Assembly: GCF_900107195.1 (NCBI RefSeq)
Contig: NZ_FNPB01000005.1
Coordinates: 186,001 to 250,000 of the forward strand
Direction: 5' to 3'
Source: Halobellus clavatus
GTDB taxonomy: Archaea > Halobacteriota > Halobacteria > Halobacteriales > Haloferacaceae
Length of the DNA stretch: 64,000 bases
Shown here: positions 9,294-16,527 of the stretch, piece after piece
Position numbering within the stretch: position 1 is the stretch's first letter
Layout: every line of letters begins with the position of its first letter
Program-made: the position numbers and the translations under genes
The notes under the pieces: model-generated
The model's database searches: none
What the model was told of the DNA's origin: nothing
The model's input: the letters and a program-made list of their open reading frames with translations, nothing else

Positions 9294-9590
9294 TCAGCCC
9301 CCGCCGACGAGCGTTACTACGAGGCCGTCTTCCGGTAGGGGCTCCCAACGGTCCCGATGGACCTTCGCGAGATGATTACTCAGCCCTCGTTTCGTCTCGA
9401 CCTCCCGCCCACATTCGGGACAGCGATAGCGGTCTTCTCGCTCCGCCAACGACTCACCGTGAGCGAGTTTGAGATGGATCCGCTCGCCTGTTTGTCCGCA
9501 AAGTCGCCGTTCAGGATCAGCGAGCGCACCGGAACCAGATACGGAAGGTAACCTCACTAACGACAGGCACCCCACACCGAAGATACCCAC
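9294..9590 (-). CDS. C2H2-type zinc-finger ORF, possibly degenerate
   Basis: A 98-residue reading frame whose C-terminal half contains a good C2H2 finger (YRCPECG...LSNHLAKVH). A preceding segment, LCGQTGERIHLKLAHG, looks like the second half of another finger with one cysteine missing. The first 30 residues are not convincing, so the true start may be internal or the gene may be truncated at its 5' end. It lies in an AT-richer patch beside a tRNA-derived repeat. It may be a small nucleic-acid-binding protein or a remnant. Confidence 0.5.
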   Translation of the reverse strand: MGIFGVGCLSLVRLPSVSGSGALADPERRLCGQTGERIHLKLAHGESLAEREDRYRCPECGREVETKRGLSNHLAKVHRDRWEPLPEDGLVVTLVGGG

Positions 9591-9813
9591 TCCCCGCCCG
9601 CGGCGACCACTTCATTTTCTCTCTCACAGTCATTCTTTCCGGTCGATCCGGTCAAGCAGGATTCCGCTCGCCCAGCGCTACCGACACCAACAACCAAGAT
9701 AGACACTCCAAGTTTCTCGGAGGTGGCGGCACTCGGAGGGTGGATCCCTCCCGTCGAAGGTAGACAGTAAGTGAGAGATTCCGTACTCTTAGGTATCTCT
9801 ATGATCCAGAAAT
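9591..9813. other. gene-free stretch
   Basis: No convincing gene on either strand. A minus-strand frame of 95 codons covering it has poor codon use. It leads into a tRNA 3'-end remnant. Confidence 0.5.
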
Positions 9814-9858
9814 GCGGTGGGACTGTGATTCGAACCACGGTCACAAATCAAAGATTTG
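9814..9858 (-). pseudogene. decayed tRNA-Ser 3' end with adjacent hairpin
   Basis: Positions 9814-9840 match 24 of 27 bases of the 3' end of the intact tRNA-Ser at 9918-9944, exactly 104 bp away. The mismatches disrupt the T stem, so this is not functional. Directly beside it, 9844-9858 is a perfect hairpin (CAAATC-AAA-GATTTG). It is probably the scar of an earlier integration or duplication at this tRNA. Confidence 0.7.
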
Positions 9859-9918
9859 CTCCCCGATTCGATTCCCAGACCGATCCGGAATAATGCTCGC
9901 TACCGCTCGCAGACTACG

Positions 9919-10001
9919 CGGTGGGACTGGGATTCGAACCCAGGAGGCATAACGCCACCTGCTTTCAAGGCAGGCGCAATAGGCCACTCTGCCATCCCAC
10001 C
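9919..10001 (-). tRNA. tRNA-Ser (anticodon UGA)
   Basis: An 83-nt class II tRNA on the minus strand: acceptor GGTGGGA paired with TCCCACC plus discriminator G; anticodon stem CCTGC/GCAGG around loop CTTGAAA, anticodon TGA; a variable arm; and T arm CTGGG-TTCGAAT-CCCAG. Its 5' half is duplicated at 19808-19857, so this gene is the attachment site of the neighbouring element. Confidence 0.95.
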
Positions 10002-10003
10002 GC
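9954..10003. repeat. direct repeat, left att copy (within tRNA-Ser)
   Basis: A 50-bp segment covering the tRNA anticodon region to its 5' end, repeated at 19808-19857 with one mismatch (position 9983 G versus 19837 T). Weaker homology continues leftwards (GGAGGC at 9943-9948 and 19797-19802), with five different bases between. Confidence 0.9.
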
Positions 10004-10136
10004 GACGTTCCAGACTGTCCCCGTTACGTCACGCGATTTTGACGGCTTCACAGGTGAACTGAATGATTCCAACACGTTCCACCGCGCCTCAGTTGAACTG
10101 TTCCGAAACCGTCGAAGTCGCCGTCATACAGGGACT

Positions 10137-11237
10137 ATGAGTACGAAGAAACCCGACAAAGTTGAAGGTATCGTTCTTATTCCGGAGCCGTCACGGGATT
10201 TCCTTACAGAGCGGAAACTGGTCGCATACGGTAGCCACCGCCGGGAGTTTCTAAAGTGGCTCGCACGGCAGGGGAAGAACCCGGATGCGCTCGAAGGATA
10301 CGCGCACGACACCGCAAAGAACTACGCGAGCATTATCGACAAGTTTCATAGATACGTCTGGGAGGAGTACGGATACACCCTCGACATCAACCACGACGCC
10401 GCTGAAGACTACCTTCGGTCGTTAGTTATGGCCGACGACGAGTACTCTCAGTCGCACCTCCACAACGTCAAACTGGCGTTGATGACATATTTCCGTTTCG
10501 CGGGCGACAAGTGGGAGCCGGACATCACTATCCCCTCGTCTTCCGGGGTCTCCCAACCTCGTGATTTCCTTTCGGACGAGGAGCGAACAGCACTCCGTGA
10601 AGGGGCGTTAGAGTACGGAGCCGTACCTGCCTACTCCGCGTTAGACCCCGACGAACGAACGGAGTGGAAACTCCTGTTGGCGCGACGATACGGAAAGCCC
10701 GTTTCCGAGGTCTCAGAAAAAGACTGGGATCGGGCAAATGGTTTCAAGTATCCGAGTCTTCTTCACACCGCCCTCGACGCGGGTCTGCGACCTATAGAAG
10801 TGTCCCGTACTCGTACTTACTGGGTCGACGTTGACAACGCGACACTCCGGATCCCCGAGGATGACTCCTCAAAAAACGAAGACAACTGGACGGTCAGCCT
10901 TCGACGGGAAACGGCGGAGTATCTTGCCCGGTGGCTTGAAGAACGCGAACTATACGAGAAGTACGACGACACCGACAGACTGTGGCTTACGCGTCACTCG
11001 AACCCGTATAGCGGTTCGTCGTTACGGTATGTCCTCGACGCTGTCTGTGACCTCGCGGAGATTAATAGAGACATATCGTGGTATGCGATCCGCCACTCCA
11101 CGGGGACATATATGGCCCGCGAGGAGGGCCTCGCCGCTGCACAGAGCCAACTACGACACCACAGTATCGAGACGACGGCCAAGTACGACCAAGCACCGGT
11201 TGAAGACCGTCGAGACGCCCTCGATAGGATGGGGTGA
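10137..11237 (+). CDS. tyrosine recombinase / integrase
   Basis: A 366-residue phage-type integrase. The N-terminal SAM-like, core-binding domain covers about residues 25-130. The catalytic domain has Arg218 (AGLRPIEVSR), Arg319 in YAIRH, His342 (LRHHSIETTAKY) and the nucleophile Tyr350. The first His of the HxxR box appears as Tyr316. It would cut and rejoin DNA at the tRNA-Ser att site. The frame is open back into the tRNA; I chose ATG 10137 since the upstream part is tRNA sequence. A small ORF follows 4 nt after the stop. Confidence 0.93.
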   Translation: MSTKKPDKVEGIVLIPEPSRDFLTERKLVAYGSHRREFLKWLARQGKNPDALEGYAHDTAKNYASIIDKFHRYVWEEYGYTLDINHDAAEDYLRSLVMADDEYSQSHLHNVKLALMTYFRFAGDKWEPDITIPSSSGVSQPRDFLSDEERTALREGALEYGAVPAYSALDPDERTEWKLLLARRYGKPVSEVSEKDWDRANGFKYPSLLHTALDAGLRPIEVSRTRTYWVDVDNATLRIPEDDSSKNEDNWTVSLRRETAEYLARWLEERELYEKYDDTDRLWLTRHSNPYSGSSLRYVLDAVCDLAEINRDISWYAIRHSTGTYMAREEGLAAAQSQLRHHSIETTAKYDQAPVEDRRDALDRMG

Positions 11238-11241
11238 ACCC

Positions 11242-11499
11242 GTGGTTAAGAACCTTAGAGTCACCGTAGACGGCGACACACACGCCGTTGATAGCGTTGA
11301 GGAAGCCGCTAACCTATCCGACGAAGCCGGCGGTGAAGACGACGTGGTCGCTATTCACGTCCAGCATACAGGCAGAGAGTGGGTGGCGACGGTCGAGGAT
11401 CCCGGACTCGACTATGAGGCCCGCGACGACAGGAAGTGGGGTGCTATCCGGGAACTGGTCGACCTCGTAGACGATCGCGCTCAGCGGTTCGGGTTCTGA
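11242..11499 (+). CDS. small acidic protein coupled to the integrase
   Basis: An 85-residue protein starting at GTG 4 nt after the integrase stop, so it is probably translated from the same mRNA. It has an N-terminal beta-rich segment (NLRVTVDGDTHAVDS) and a C-terminal helix. It may assist the integrase as a directionality factor, but no helix-turn-helix is obvious and this is inference from position only. The frame is open much further upstream inside the integrase gene; that part is a shadow. Confidence 0.65.
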   Translation: MVKNLRVTVDGDTHAVDSVEEAANLSDEAGGEDDVVAIHVQHTGREWVATVEDPGLDYEARDDRKWGAIRELVDLVDDRAQRFGF

Positions 11500-11522
11500 C
11501 CCGATAGAAATTTTATTTCGCG

Positions 11523-12185
11523 TTATTCTATTCTCACACGTCTGTTGGAGTCGTCAGTACGCCCTTCTTCGTCTGTAACTTTCAGTACGAGATCGGCTAA
11601 GTACTCGTCTGAATCGCCCCACTCGAACTCGACTGTTTCCCCGCCAGAAACATCCCAGTTCAGTGATTCACCATATTCGGGTTGTTCATACTGGTGTGCC
11701 GACCACTCATAGGACGTGACAGAATTCTCCACAGAGGTCGACCCTGATGCATCGGCACTAACTTCCGGGCCCATAGAAGTTACTTCGAACGTTGCGTGTG
11801 GACGGTCAGTTGGTTCGATACCGTAGTCGAACTGGTCTATCGTGCTGTCCAGATATAATGCGCTCACGACTTTGATTTCCGCTGTCTCACCGCCCATTAT
11901 TATTTTTGTTCGGTCATACGATTCAAACACTTCTCCCTCGTTCTCACCTGTGGTGTGAACTAAGTCCACGTAAGCGCGAACGTTTTGAGTGTCACCCGTA
12001 TTTTCTACCTCGAAATACCAGTTGGAGTAGCCGTCCGACTGATATCCCGACTGTCTCGTATTTATCAGCTCCAACCCGCTTCCGTTGGATCCGATACACC
12101 CTGCTATCGCCAAAGTACCAGATACGGCTGTAGCGGTGGTCAAATACTCTCTACGCCGGAGTGAGATGTCTAAAGGCTTTGACAT
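11523..12185 (-). CDS. Tat-exported lipoprotein with beta-sandwich domains
   Basis: A 220-residue protein with a twin-arginine signal (LRRREYLTT, residues 9-17) and a lipobox ending at Cys30 (LAIAGC), so it is predicted to be exported folded and anchored by lipid. Residues 35-120 look like an immunoglobulin-like beta-sandwich of the FxLYD type (WYFEVENTGDTQNVRAYVDL). Residues 125-220 resemble a PKD-like domain ending in VLKVTDEEGRTDDSNRRVRIE. Its promoter is overlapped by a palindrome next to a divergent repressor-like gene. It may be surface cargo such as an exclusion or adhesion factor. Confidence 0.8.
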   Translation of the reverse strand: MSKPLDISLRRREYLTTATAVSGTLAIAGCIGSNGSGLELINTRQSGYQSDGYSNWYFEVENTGDTQNVRAYVDLVHTTGENEGEVFESYDRTKIIMGGETAEIKVVSALYLDSTIDQFDYGIEPTDRPHATFEVTSMGPEVSADASGSTSVENSVTSYEWSAHQYEQPEYGESLNWDVSGGETVEFEWGDSDEYLADLVLKVTDEEGRTDDSNRRVRIE

Positions 12186-12192
12186 CGTTATG

Positions 12193-12209
12193 AGTTAGTT
12201 GTACTAACT
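12193..12209. promoter_or_regulatory. perfect palindrome, candidate operator
   Basis: AGTTAGT-TGT-ACTAACT, 7-bp arms with a 3-nt spacer. It lies between the TATA-like box (12207-12216) and the start of the lipoprotein gene at 12185, where a bound repressor would block transcription. The divergent PhiH1-repressor-like gene at 12270 is the obvious candidate binder. Confidence 0.55.
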
Positions 12210-12216
12210 TTATAGA
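12207..12216 (-). promoter_or_regulatory. TATA box of the lipoprotein gene
   Basis: CTATAAAG within this stretch of the minus strand lies about 26 nt before ATG 12185, the spacing of a leaderless transcript. Confidence 0.45.
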
Positions 12217-12269
12217 ACTATAGGTTACTATTCGTCGTCTCTAATCCCTGACTATGTGAGGTTCAGGTA

Positions 12270-12533
12270 ATGCGAAAGTCGGCAGACTGGATGACAATAG
12301 CCGACGACCGGATTCTGGAGTATCTTGCCGACCACGAAAGCGGCACTCCCTCCGAAATGGCAAAAGTTGATACTATGCGGTTCTCGCGTTCCTACCTACA
12401 CCAGCGGTGCGACGTGCTTGAAGAGTACGGCCTTGTCCGTCACCTTGGAAACGGCGTTCACATACTAACCGACAAAGGGAGCCAGTATCTTAACGGCGGA
12501 CTCGACACCGGGAAACTCGACGGTGAAGACTGA
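12270..12533 (+). CDS. PhiH1-repressor-like winged-helix regulator
   Basis: An 87-residue winged-helix protein. The opening MRKSADWMTIADDRILEYL and the segment FSRSYLHQRCDVLEEYGLV followed by GNGVHILTDKG match the family of the halovirus PhiH1 immunity repressor as I know it. It probably controls the element's own genes. A palindrome at 12193-12209 lies in the divergent promoter region. Alternative: a general small DNA-binding protein. Confidence 0.82.
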   Translation: MRKSADWMTIADDRILEYLADHESGTPSEMAKVDTMRFSRSYLHQRCDVLEEYGLVRHLGNGVHILTDKGSQYLNGGLDTGKLDGED

Positions 12534-12585
12534 CTGTTCCAGTCGCTTACGCCGCCTAAGACGGTGACAGACACATATCTACCCC

Positions 12586-12594
12586 TATTTTATT
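12586..12594 (+). promoter_or_regulatory. TATA-like box of the PH-domain gene
   Basis: TATTTTATT is centred about 31 nt before ATG 12622, at the long end of the range expected for a promoter with a very short leader. Confidence 0.4.
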
Positions 12595-12621
12595 CAGGGT
12601 GGGGTGTGACATTTCGGCATA

Positions 12622-13659
12622 ATGAGATCCGCTGAGGAGATAGCCGAACGAGCAAGAGGGAAGTACAAACCTGAATACATTACCCAGACGAACTCGGTGG
12701 CCGTGCCTATTATCGAGCGACTTTCTTCAGAAGAACAACTCCATTTCGTCTTCTTTCACGAAAATAAGGGATTCCGGATCTTCGAGCCGGACGGGAAAGA
12801 ACGAACACCAGACCATACTTCGATTACTGGAACAACCAACAAACGGTTCTTTTTGGTGACCGACGAGCGGATTCTCTATATCGTCGGTGAAGATGAGGAA
12901 GCCGATGATAAGATACAGGAGTTTTCTTATGACAACATTACCTCGGTGGAGGGCTACGAGTCTAAGGGCGCGTCGATAATAGAGTTTAGCACGAAAGACG
13001 GACGCAGATACAAGTTCGTTAATAACGCTTGGCAGACCGATACAGTCCAAAATGCGGCGAAGTATATCAACAGTCAGGTTGACTCAACGGCCACGGAGGG
13101 CTCCGAAGAACCTGCTCAGGGAGACACAGGAGGGGCAAACCCGGAGCAGGAAACTACGGCTCCACCGGAAACCAGATTTTGTCCTGACTGTGGAGCGGAG
13201 GTGACGGCAGACGACGCTTTCTGTAGCGAGTGTGGGAACAGCGTGGAGCAGTTAGGAAGTTCTGCCGGTACAGACGAGAGCAAATCGACCGGTGCCAACG
13301 CTTCGGAGGTAGAAATGTCCTCCACAGACCGTGTGGAAGACATACAGAAGCAGGAAGATAGGAACGAAGCGTCTGAACCGACGACGCAGTCGGATACGGA
13401 AGAATCAGACGAACTCGACATCGACTGGACGCTCAGTTTTGTTGTGGGGCTGTTTATGTCGGTCTCCTCGATACTTTTGGGATTCTATTATACATTTGCT
13501 GCTGGCAACCTTGCCTCAGGGATTCTCTTTTGGCTGGCTGGGTCGGCTGGCGGTAACTATATAACTGGCAACTGGAATATCTCACGATGGCTCGCGGTGG
13601 TGATATTCTTACTGCTTTGGATGACAGGCTCATTCCTTATCGGAACAGGAGCGGCGTGA
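12622..13659 (+). CDS. PH-like domain, zinc ribbon and membrane-anchor protein
   Basis: A 345-residue protein in three parts. Residues 20-155 resemble a bacterial PH (YokE/bPH) domain with GTTNKRFFLVTDERILYI. Residues 185-215 form a zinc ribbon (CPDCG...CSECG). An acidic Ser/Thr/Glu-rich linker is followed by two to three membrane segments (about 270-345). The layout suggests a membrane-tethered sensor or scaffold with a cytoplasmic PH-like head. Codon use is AT-rich like the rest of the element. Function not known; a role in membrane surveillance or exclusion is speculation. Confidence 0.75.
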   Translation: MRSAEEIAERARGKYKPEYITQTNSVAVPIIERLSSEEQLHFVFFHENKGFRIFEPDGKERTPDHTSITGTTNKRFFLVTDERILYIVGEDEEADDKIQEFSYDNITSVEGYESKGASIIEFSTKDGRRYKFVNNAWQTDTVQNAAKYINSQVDSTATEGSEEPAQGDTGGANPEQETTAPPETRFCPDCGAEVTADDAFCSECGNSVEQLGSSAGTDESKSTGANASEVEMSSTDRVEDIQKQEDRNEASEPTTQSDTEESDELDIDWTLSFVVGLFMSVSSILLGFYYTFAAGNLASGILFWLAGSAGGNYITGNWNISRWLAVVIFLLLWMTGSFLIGTGAA

Positions 13660-13674
13660 GTCTCGGGACATAGT

Positions 13675-13706
13675 ACTACGTCCTCCTGCGTTTCTCGGCA
13701 CGAGAA
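13675..13706. terminator. hairpin after the PH-domain gene, copy 1 of a repeated motif
   Basis: Begins 15 nt after the stop codon and contains TTCTCG-GCA-CGAGAA, a 6-bp stem. It shares 24 of 32 bases with 14692-14723, also just behind a plus-strand gene. A transcript-end or processing element is likely. Confidence 0.4.
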
Positions 13707-13753
13707 TGTGGCTCTCTACCGAAGCAGACAGGTTGCAGTCCCCGTGTTTGTGG

Positions 13754-13999
13754 CTACTGGCTACCTGTCGCGTTCCGTTGTTCGACACACCAGTCGAGGA
13801 TCTCCTCTCGAAGGTCGTCGGGTGTTTCACCGAACATTTTGCCAAGTCGCCAGCCGAGGTTATTCCACGTCAGTTCTTCGAGAACGTCTTGATACTCCTG
13901 TCCCTCTACGGCACGCGTCCAGCCCTGCTTGAAGTTTCGACGCCGACCGTCTGTGATATCTTGCCGTCTGTCTGTCTCGTATTCGAGGCCCTCTATCAT
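13754..13999 (-). CDS. small conserved element-associated protein
   Basis: An 81-residue soluble protein with a Tyr/Arg/Trp-rich core (EYETDRRQDITDGRRR, then LTWNNLGWRLGKMFG) and an acidic helical C-terminus. I have the impression of similar proteins in haloarchaeal plasmids and proviruses but know no function. It starts at ATG and stands alone on the minus strand between two plus-strand units. Confidence 0.65.
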   Translation of the reverse strand: MIEGLEYETDRRQDITDGRRRNFKQGWTRAVEGQEYQDVLEELTWNNLGWRLGKMFGETPDDLREEILDWCVEQRNATGSQ

Positions 14000-14120
14000 T
14001 CTGAATAGATGGTCGAACGGCTGTCAGTAATATTTTGTGCGTATTAGACCGTTGTATGACCGTAGCGTCGTTCAGACGGGGCGACCGGGCTCACTAACTC
14101 TGGTTCTGACGAGAACGAAA

Positions 14121-14444
14121 TTATCCAGCAAAATACTCACGCAGTTCGTCTTCGTATTTATCGCCTATGCGGTACTCTGCGTGTTGGTGACTTTCGTCTG
14201 TCCACCGGGCGTTAATTAGATCTCGGCTGAAACCTTTGGAATACCATTTAGTGTAATGCCCCTGATGAGCGGATATCGCTCCCGGTTTCTCCGGAACAGA
14301 CAAACCGTACTCATCCCTCATTCGTTGTCGTAATTCAACACCACGTATCCACTCGCCTTCGATGTCGAGCAGTATCTGAAGTAGTGCCTCTTTCTTTGGT
14401 GAAAGCCGTTCGTAGAAGTCGTTGGGGAGGTGGTTTCGGGGCAT
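14121..14444 (-). CDS. small protein with winged-helix-like fold
   Basis: A 107-residue protein. Residues 8-50 (FYERLSPKKEALLQILLDIEGEWIRGVELRQRM) have a helix-turn-helix-like pattern. The C-terminal part is aromatic and charged (HQGHYTKWYSKGFSRDLINARW). I chose ATG 14444; the frame extends to 14468. It may be a transcription regulator of the element. No close family recognised. Confidence 0.6.
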   Translation of the reverse strand: MPRNHLPNDFYERLSPKKEALLQILLDIEGEWIRGVELRQRMRDEYGLSVPEKPGAISAHQGHYTKWYSKGFSRDLINARWTDESHQHAEYRIGDKYEDELREYFAG

Positions 14445-14489
14445 CAGCACTTTTCTACTACAGCGCACCTCTTGGTGTTTGGGGATAAT

Positions 14490-14500
14490 ATTATATATTC
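14490..14500 (+). promoter_or_regulatory. TATA box of the zinc-finger microprotein gene
   Basis: The AT-rich ATTATATATTC is centred about 25 nt before ATG 14519, predicting a leaderless mRNA and supporting the reality of that short gene. Confidence 0.55.
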
Positions 14501-14518
14501 AAAAGTTGACTATCCGAT

Positions 14519-14689
14519 ATGAAACTGGCTTGTAAAGCAGGCAAGATGTGGCACTTCGCGGAACCAGACCACTGCGGATGGGCACAGACGTTCGTAGAAC
14601 GAGACGAGTTCGAGGAAACCGTCGAGGTGTCTTCTGTGGACGAAGTCGGGGAGTTCTGTTCGATGTGTTTGGAACGTCGTGAGGACTAA
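14519..14689 (+). CDS. 56-residue zinc-finger microprotein
   Basis: An uninterrupted frame of 56 codons with ATG start and TAA stop. The product begins MKLACKAGKMWHF, has a second half-site DHCGW (His18/Cys19) and ends with CSMCLERRED (Cys47, Cys50), so four cysteine/histidine ligands can form one zinc site. A TATA box lies at the right distance. Small zinc proteins of this sort are common in haloarchaea and a few affect biofilm or gene control. The role of this one is unknown. Confidence 0.7.
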   Translation: MKLACKAGKMWHFAEPDHCGWAQTFVERDEFEETVEVSSVDEVGEFCSMCLERRED

Positions 14690-14691
14690 CC

Positions 14692-14726
14692 ACTACGCCG
14701 TCTTCCGTTTCTCGGCGCAGAAACGG
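14692..14726. terminator. hairpin after the zinc-finger gene, copy 2 of a repeated motif
   Basis: CCGTTTC-TCGGCGCA-GAAACGG gives a perfect 7-bp stem just behind the stop at 14689. It is related to 13675-13706 in sequence and position. Confidence 0.4.
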
Positions 14727-14875
14727 GTCGCTCGTCACGGAAGAAATCACTACGACGCATCCGACCTACCCTCACACTTATTCGGCTCTCTGACGCCGAG
14801 AGACGGCTCTCAGCGGAATCGACAGGCTCTCTATCCCCTATATTCAAGTTTCCGCTGGACTGCTCCCCTCCGCTT

Positions 14876-15130
14876 ATGACCGAGTGGCCTGCTCTCCGAG
14901 GTGCTATGACCGACGACGACCTCGAAGCCCGGACGACCGACTTTATGCACGCCCTCGCCGCTTCAGACGCCGACGTGGCGAACATATCCGCCGACCGAAC
15001 CGAACAGGGTATGCGAGTCACGTTCGACCTGCTCGATCCCGACGACGCCAACCTCGTCTGTGACGTTGCCGAAGAGCACGGCTTCGAACAGGACGGCGAT
15101 AGCAGAGAACGGTTCGAGTCGGTCAGTTAG
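14876..15130 (+). CDS. small acidic alpha/beta protein of the element
   Basis: An 84-residue acidic protein. A second in-frame ATG at residue 11 (MTDDDLEARTTDF) may be the real start. The pattern helix-strand-strand-helix (MRVTFDLLDPDDANLVCDVAEEHGF) suggests a small ferredoxin-like fold. No family recognised. The upstream 180 bp is AT-richer and contains a TATATTC box near 14851. Confidence 0.6.
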   Translation: MTEWPALRGAMTDDDLEARTTDFMHALAASDADVANISADRTEQGMRVTFDLLDPDDANLVCDVAEEHGFEQDGDSRERFESVS

Positions 15131-15240
15131 GATCGTCTCGCTGAATCTCACCTGTGGATATAGTGGGGGTGATATCGGCGCGACTCGATTTGTAATGTCC
15201 TCCACGATACCGTATAAACGGTTTAGATATGTAATTTCAG

Positions 15241-15356
15241 AAAAGCTTGAACGGTGAACCGGTATGCGTGTTTGTCAACTACAAAGCCTCCAACTTACCA
15301 CACCCGAACTTCGGAGGATGACCAAGCACGTAACCCGGCTTACTCTTCAAGCTTTG
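15241..15356. other. long structured inverted repeat (possible ncRNA or origin)
   Basis: Outer arms AAAGCTTGAA (15242-15251) and TTCAAGCTTT (15346-15355) are exact reverse complements 94 nt apart. Between them, nested complementary blocks follow in order: CCGG with CCGG, CGTG with CACG, and CCTCC with GGAGG, closing on a loop of about 21 nt. The whole would fold into one long interrupted stem. No ORF covers it. It lies behind the ATPase gene, so it may be a replication-origin structure, a non-coding RNA or a terminator. Confidence 0.55.
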
Positions 15357-15372
15357 TTAGGCTGACAGGTCT

Positions 15373-16527
15373 TTAGCGGTCGGGGAATGTGATTTTTGAT
15401 GGCCATAGGAACTTTGTCTCGGGGCCTATCGCTATCGTACTGCCGCCCTGTACTGTTTCTTCGAACGCTGCGGCAAGACCTAATTCTTCTACTAACTCTA
15501 TCCGGTCTTTCGCTGTGTGTCGTGATACTCCCAAGCGGTCGGCTACATCCATTTTTGTTAGCCTCTCGCCTGTGTCTAACTGGACGACTTCACGGACGAT
15601 AGGCCGACGTTTCGCGGGCATCGTGCTCAACGCGACCCGACCACATACCTCCAAGTCTTCTATAGTGACCTCCTGCCGACCGTACAGTAAAGCGTGCCCC
15701 CGAGCGAGGTTACGGAGGCTTTCAGCGAGACGATGAGGTGACTCAGGTTCGCCGTCCTCGGGTGCTCGTGCGTGGCGAACTAACTCCGATAGATACCTCA
15801 GGTGTTCACCGACTTCTTCGCCCAGTTTCGACGGCCACTCAACTGCTTCTGGGCCGCCAACCTGCTCCCAGCGGTCGGTGAGAAAGTCCTGAACGACATC
15901 CTGTATGGCTTGGACTTTGTCTCCGTATTCTATCTCGGAGTAGTATATGTCGTCATACACGTCTTGGTCGGCTTTGGCTGGCATCTCGTGGAAGAGGAAC
16001 CGGTTACCGGCGTGGCTCATCGTCTCCCAGTTCCGTTCGTCAAGCGGTGTGGTCGCCCCAACGAAATTGAACCGGTAGTTACCTGTGTATCCACGTTCAC
16101 CCTGCGTGCCTGAGTTGCGGGTGTATCCTCCGCCGTCCATTACCCGGATCAACGTCGCCCACTTGTCGGAGCGTGTGTCCCAGTCCCCTGAGAACCAGTG
16201 TGCCATTTCGGGGTTGAGAACAGTCTGGTGCTTGATTTTCGGGAGGAGGTCATCTTGCTGTAACTCCTCTTCTGTCTTCGAGGAGTCGTGACTCACGAAC
16301 GAGGCGGGTGTGACCTCATCTGTGCGGTAGAACTGCCCGTGGAGTCCCTCAAACGCGTCTAAGGCCGTGGTCTTGCCTGTTCCGCTCTGCCCGACTATGA
16401 TAAGCCCAAAGCAACTCTTCAGGCCGTCGATACACAGCGTCATATGAGACGACATTACCGTCTCGATAACGTGCCACGTCCGTTTGTCAAAAGAATCCGT
16501 GACAGTATCCTCAACTTGTTCTATCAT
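15373..16527 (-). CDS. AAA-type ATPase with C-terminal helix-turn-helix (putative element replication ATPase)
   Basis: A 384-residue protein with Walker A GQSGTGKTT at residues 46-54, a likely sensor-type segment FNFVGATTPL near 150, and an arginine-rich NRFLFHEM region. At the C-terminus, LTKMDVADRLGVSRHTAKDRIELVEELGL is a clear winged or helix-turn-helix motif. The layout suits a DNA-remodelling ATPase of MCM/RepA type for plasmid-like replication, or a partition protein; I cannot decide. Its start overlaps the upstream small gene by 4 nt (ATGA), so both are translationally coupled. A structured repeat lies just downstream. Confidence 0.75.
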   Translation of the reverse strand: MIEQVEDTVTDSFDKRTWHVIETVMSSHMTLCIDGLKSCFGLIIVGQSGTGKTTALDAFEGLHGQFYRTDEVTPASFVSHDSSKTEEELQQDDLLPKIKHQTVLNPEMAHWFSGDWDTRSDKWATLIRVMDGGGYTRNSGTQGERGYTGNYRFNFVGATTPLDERNWETMSHAGNRFLFHEMPAKADQDVYDDIYYSEIEYGDKVQAIQDVVQDFLTDRWEQVGGPEAVEWPSKLGEEVGEHLRYLSELVRHARAPEDGEPESPHRLAESLRNLARGHALLYGRQEVTIEDLEVCGRVALSTMPAKRRPIVREVVQLDTGERLTKMDVADRLGVSRHTAKDRIELVEELGLAAAFEETVQGGSTIAIGPETKFLWPSKITFPDR

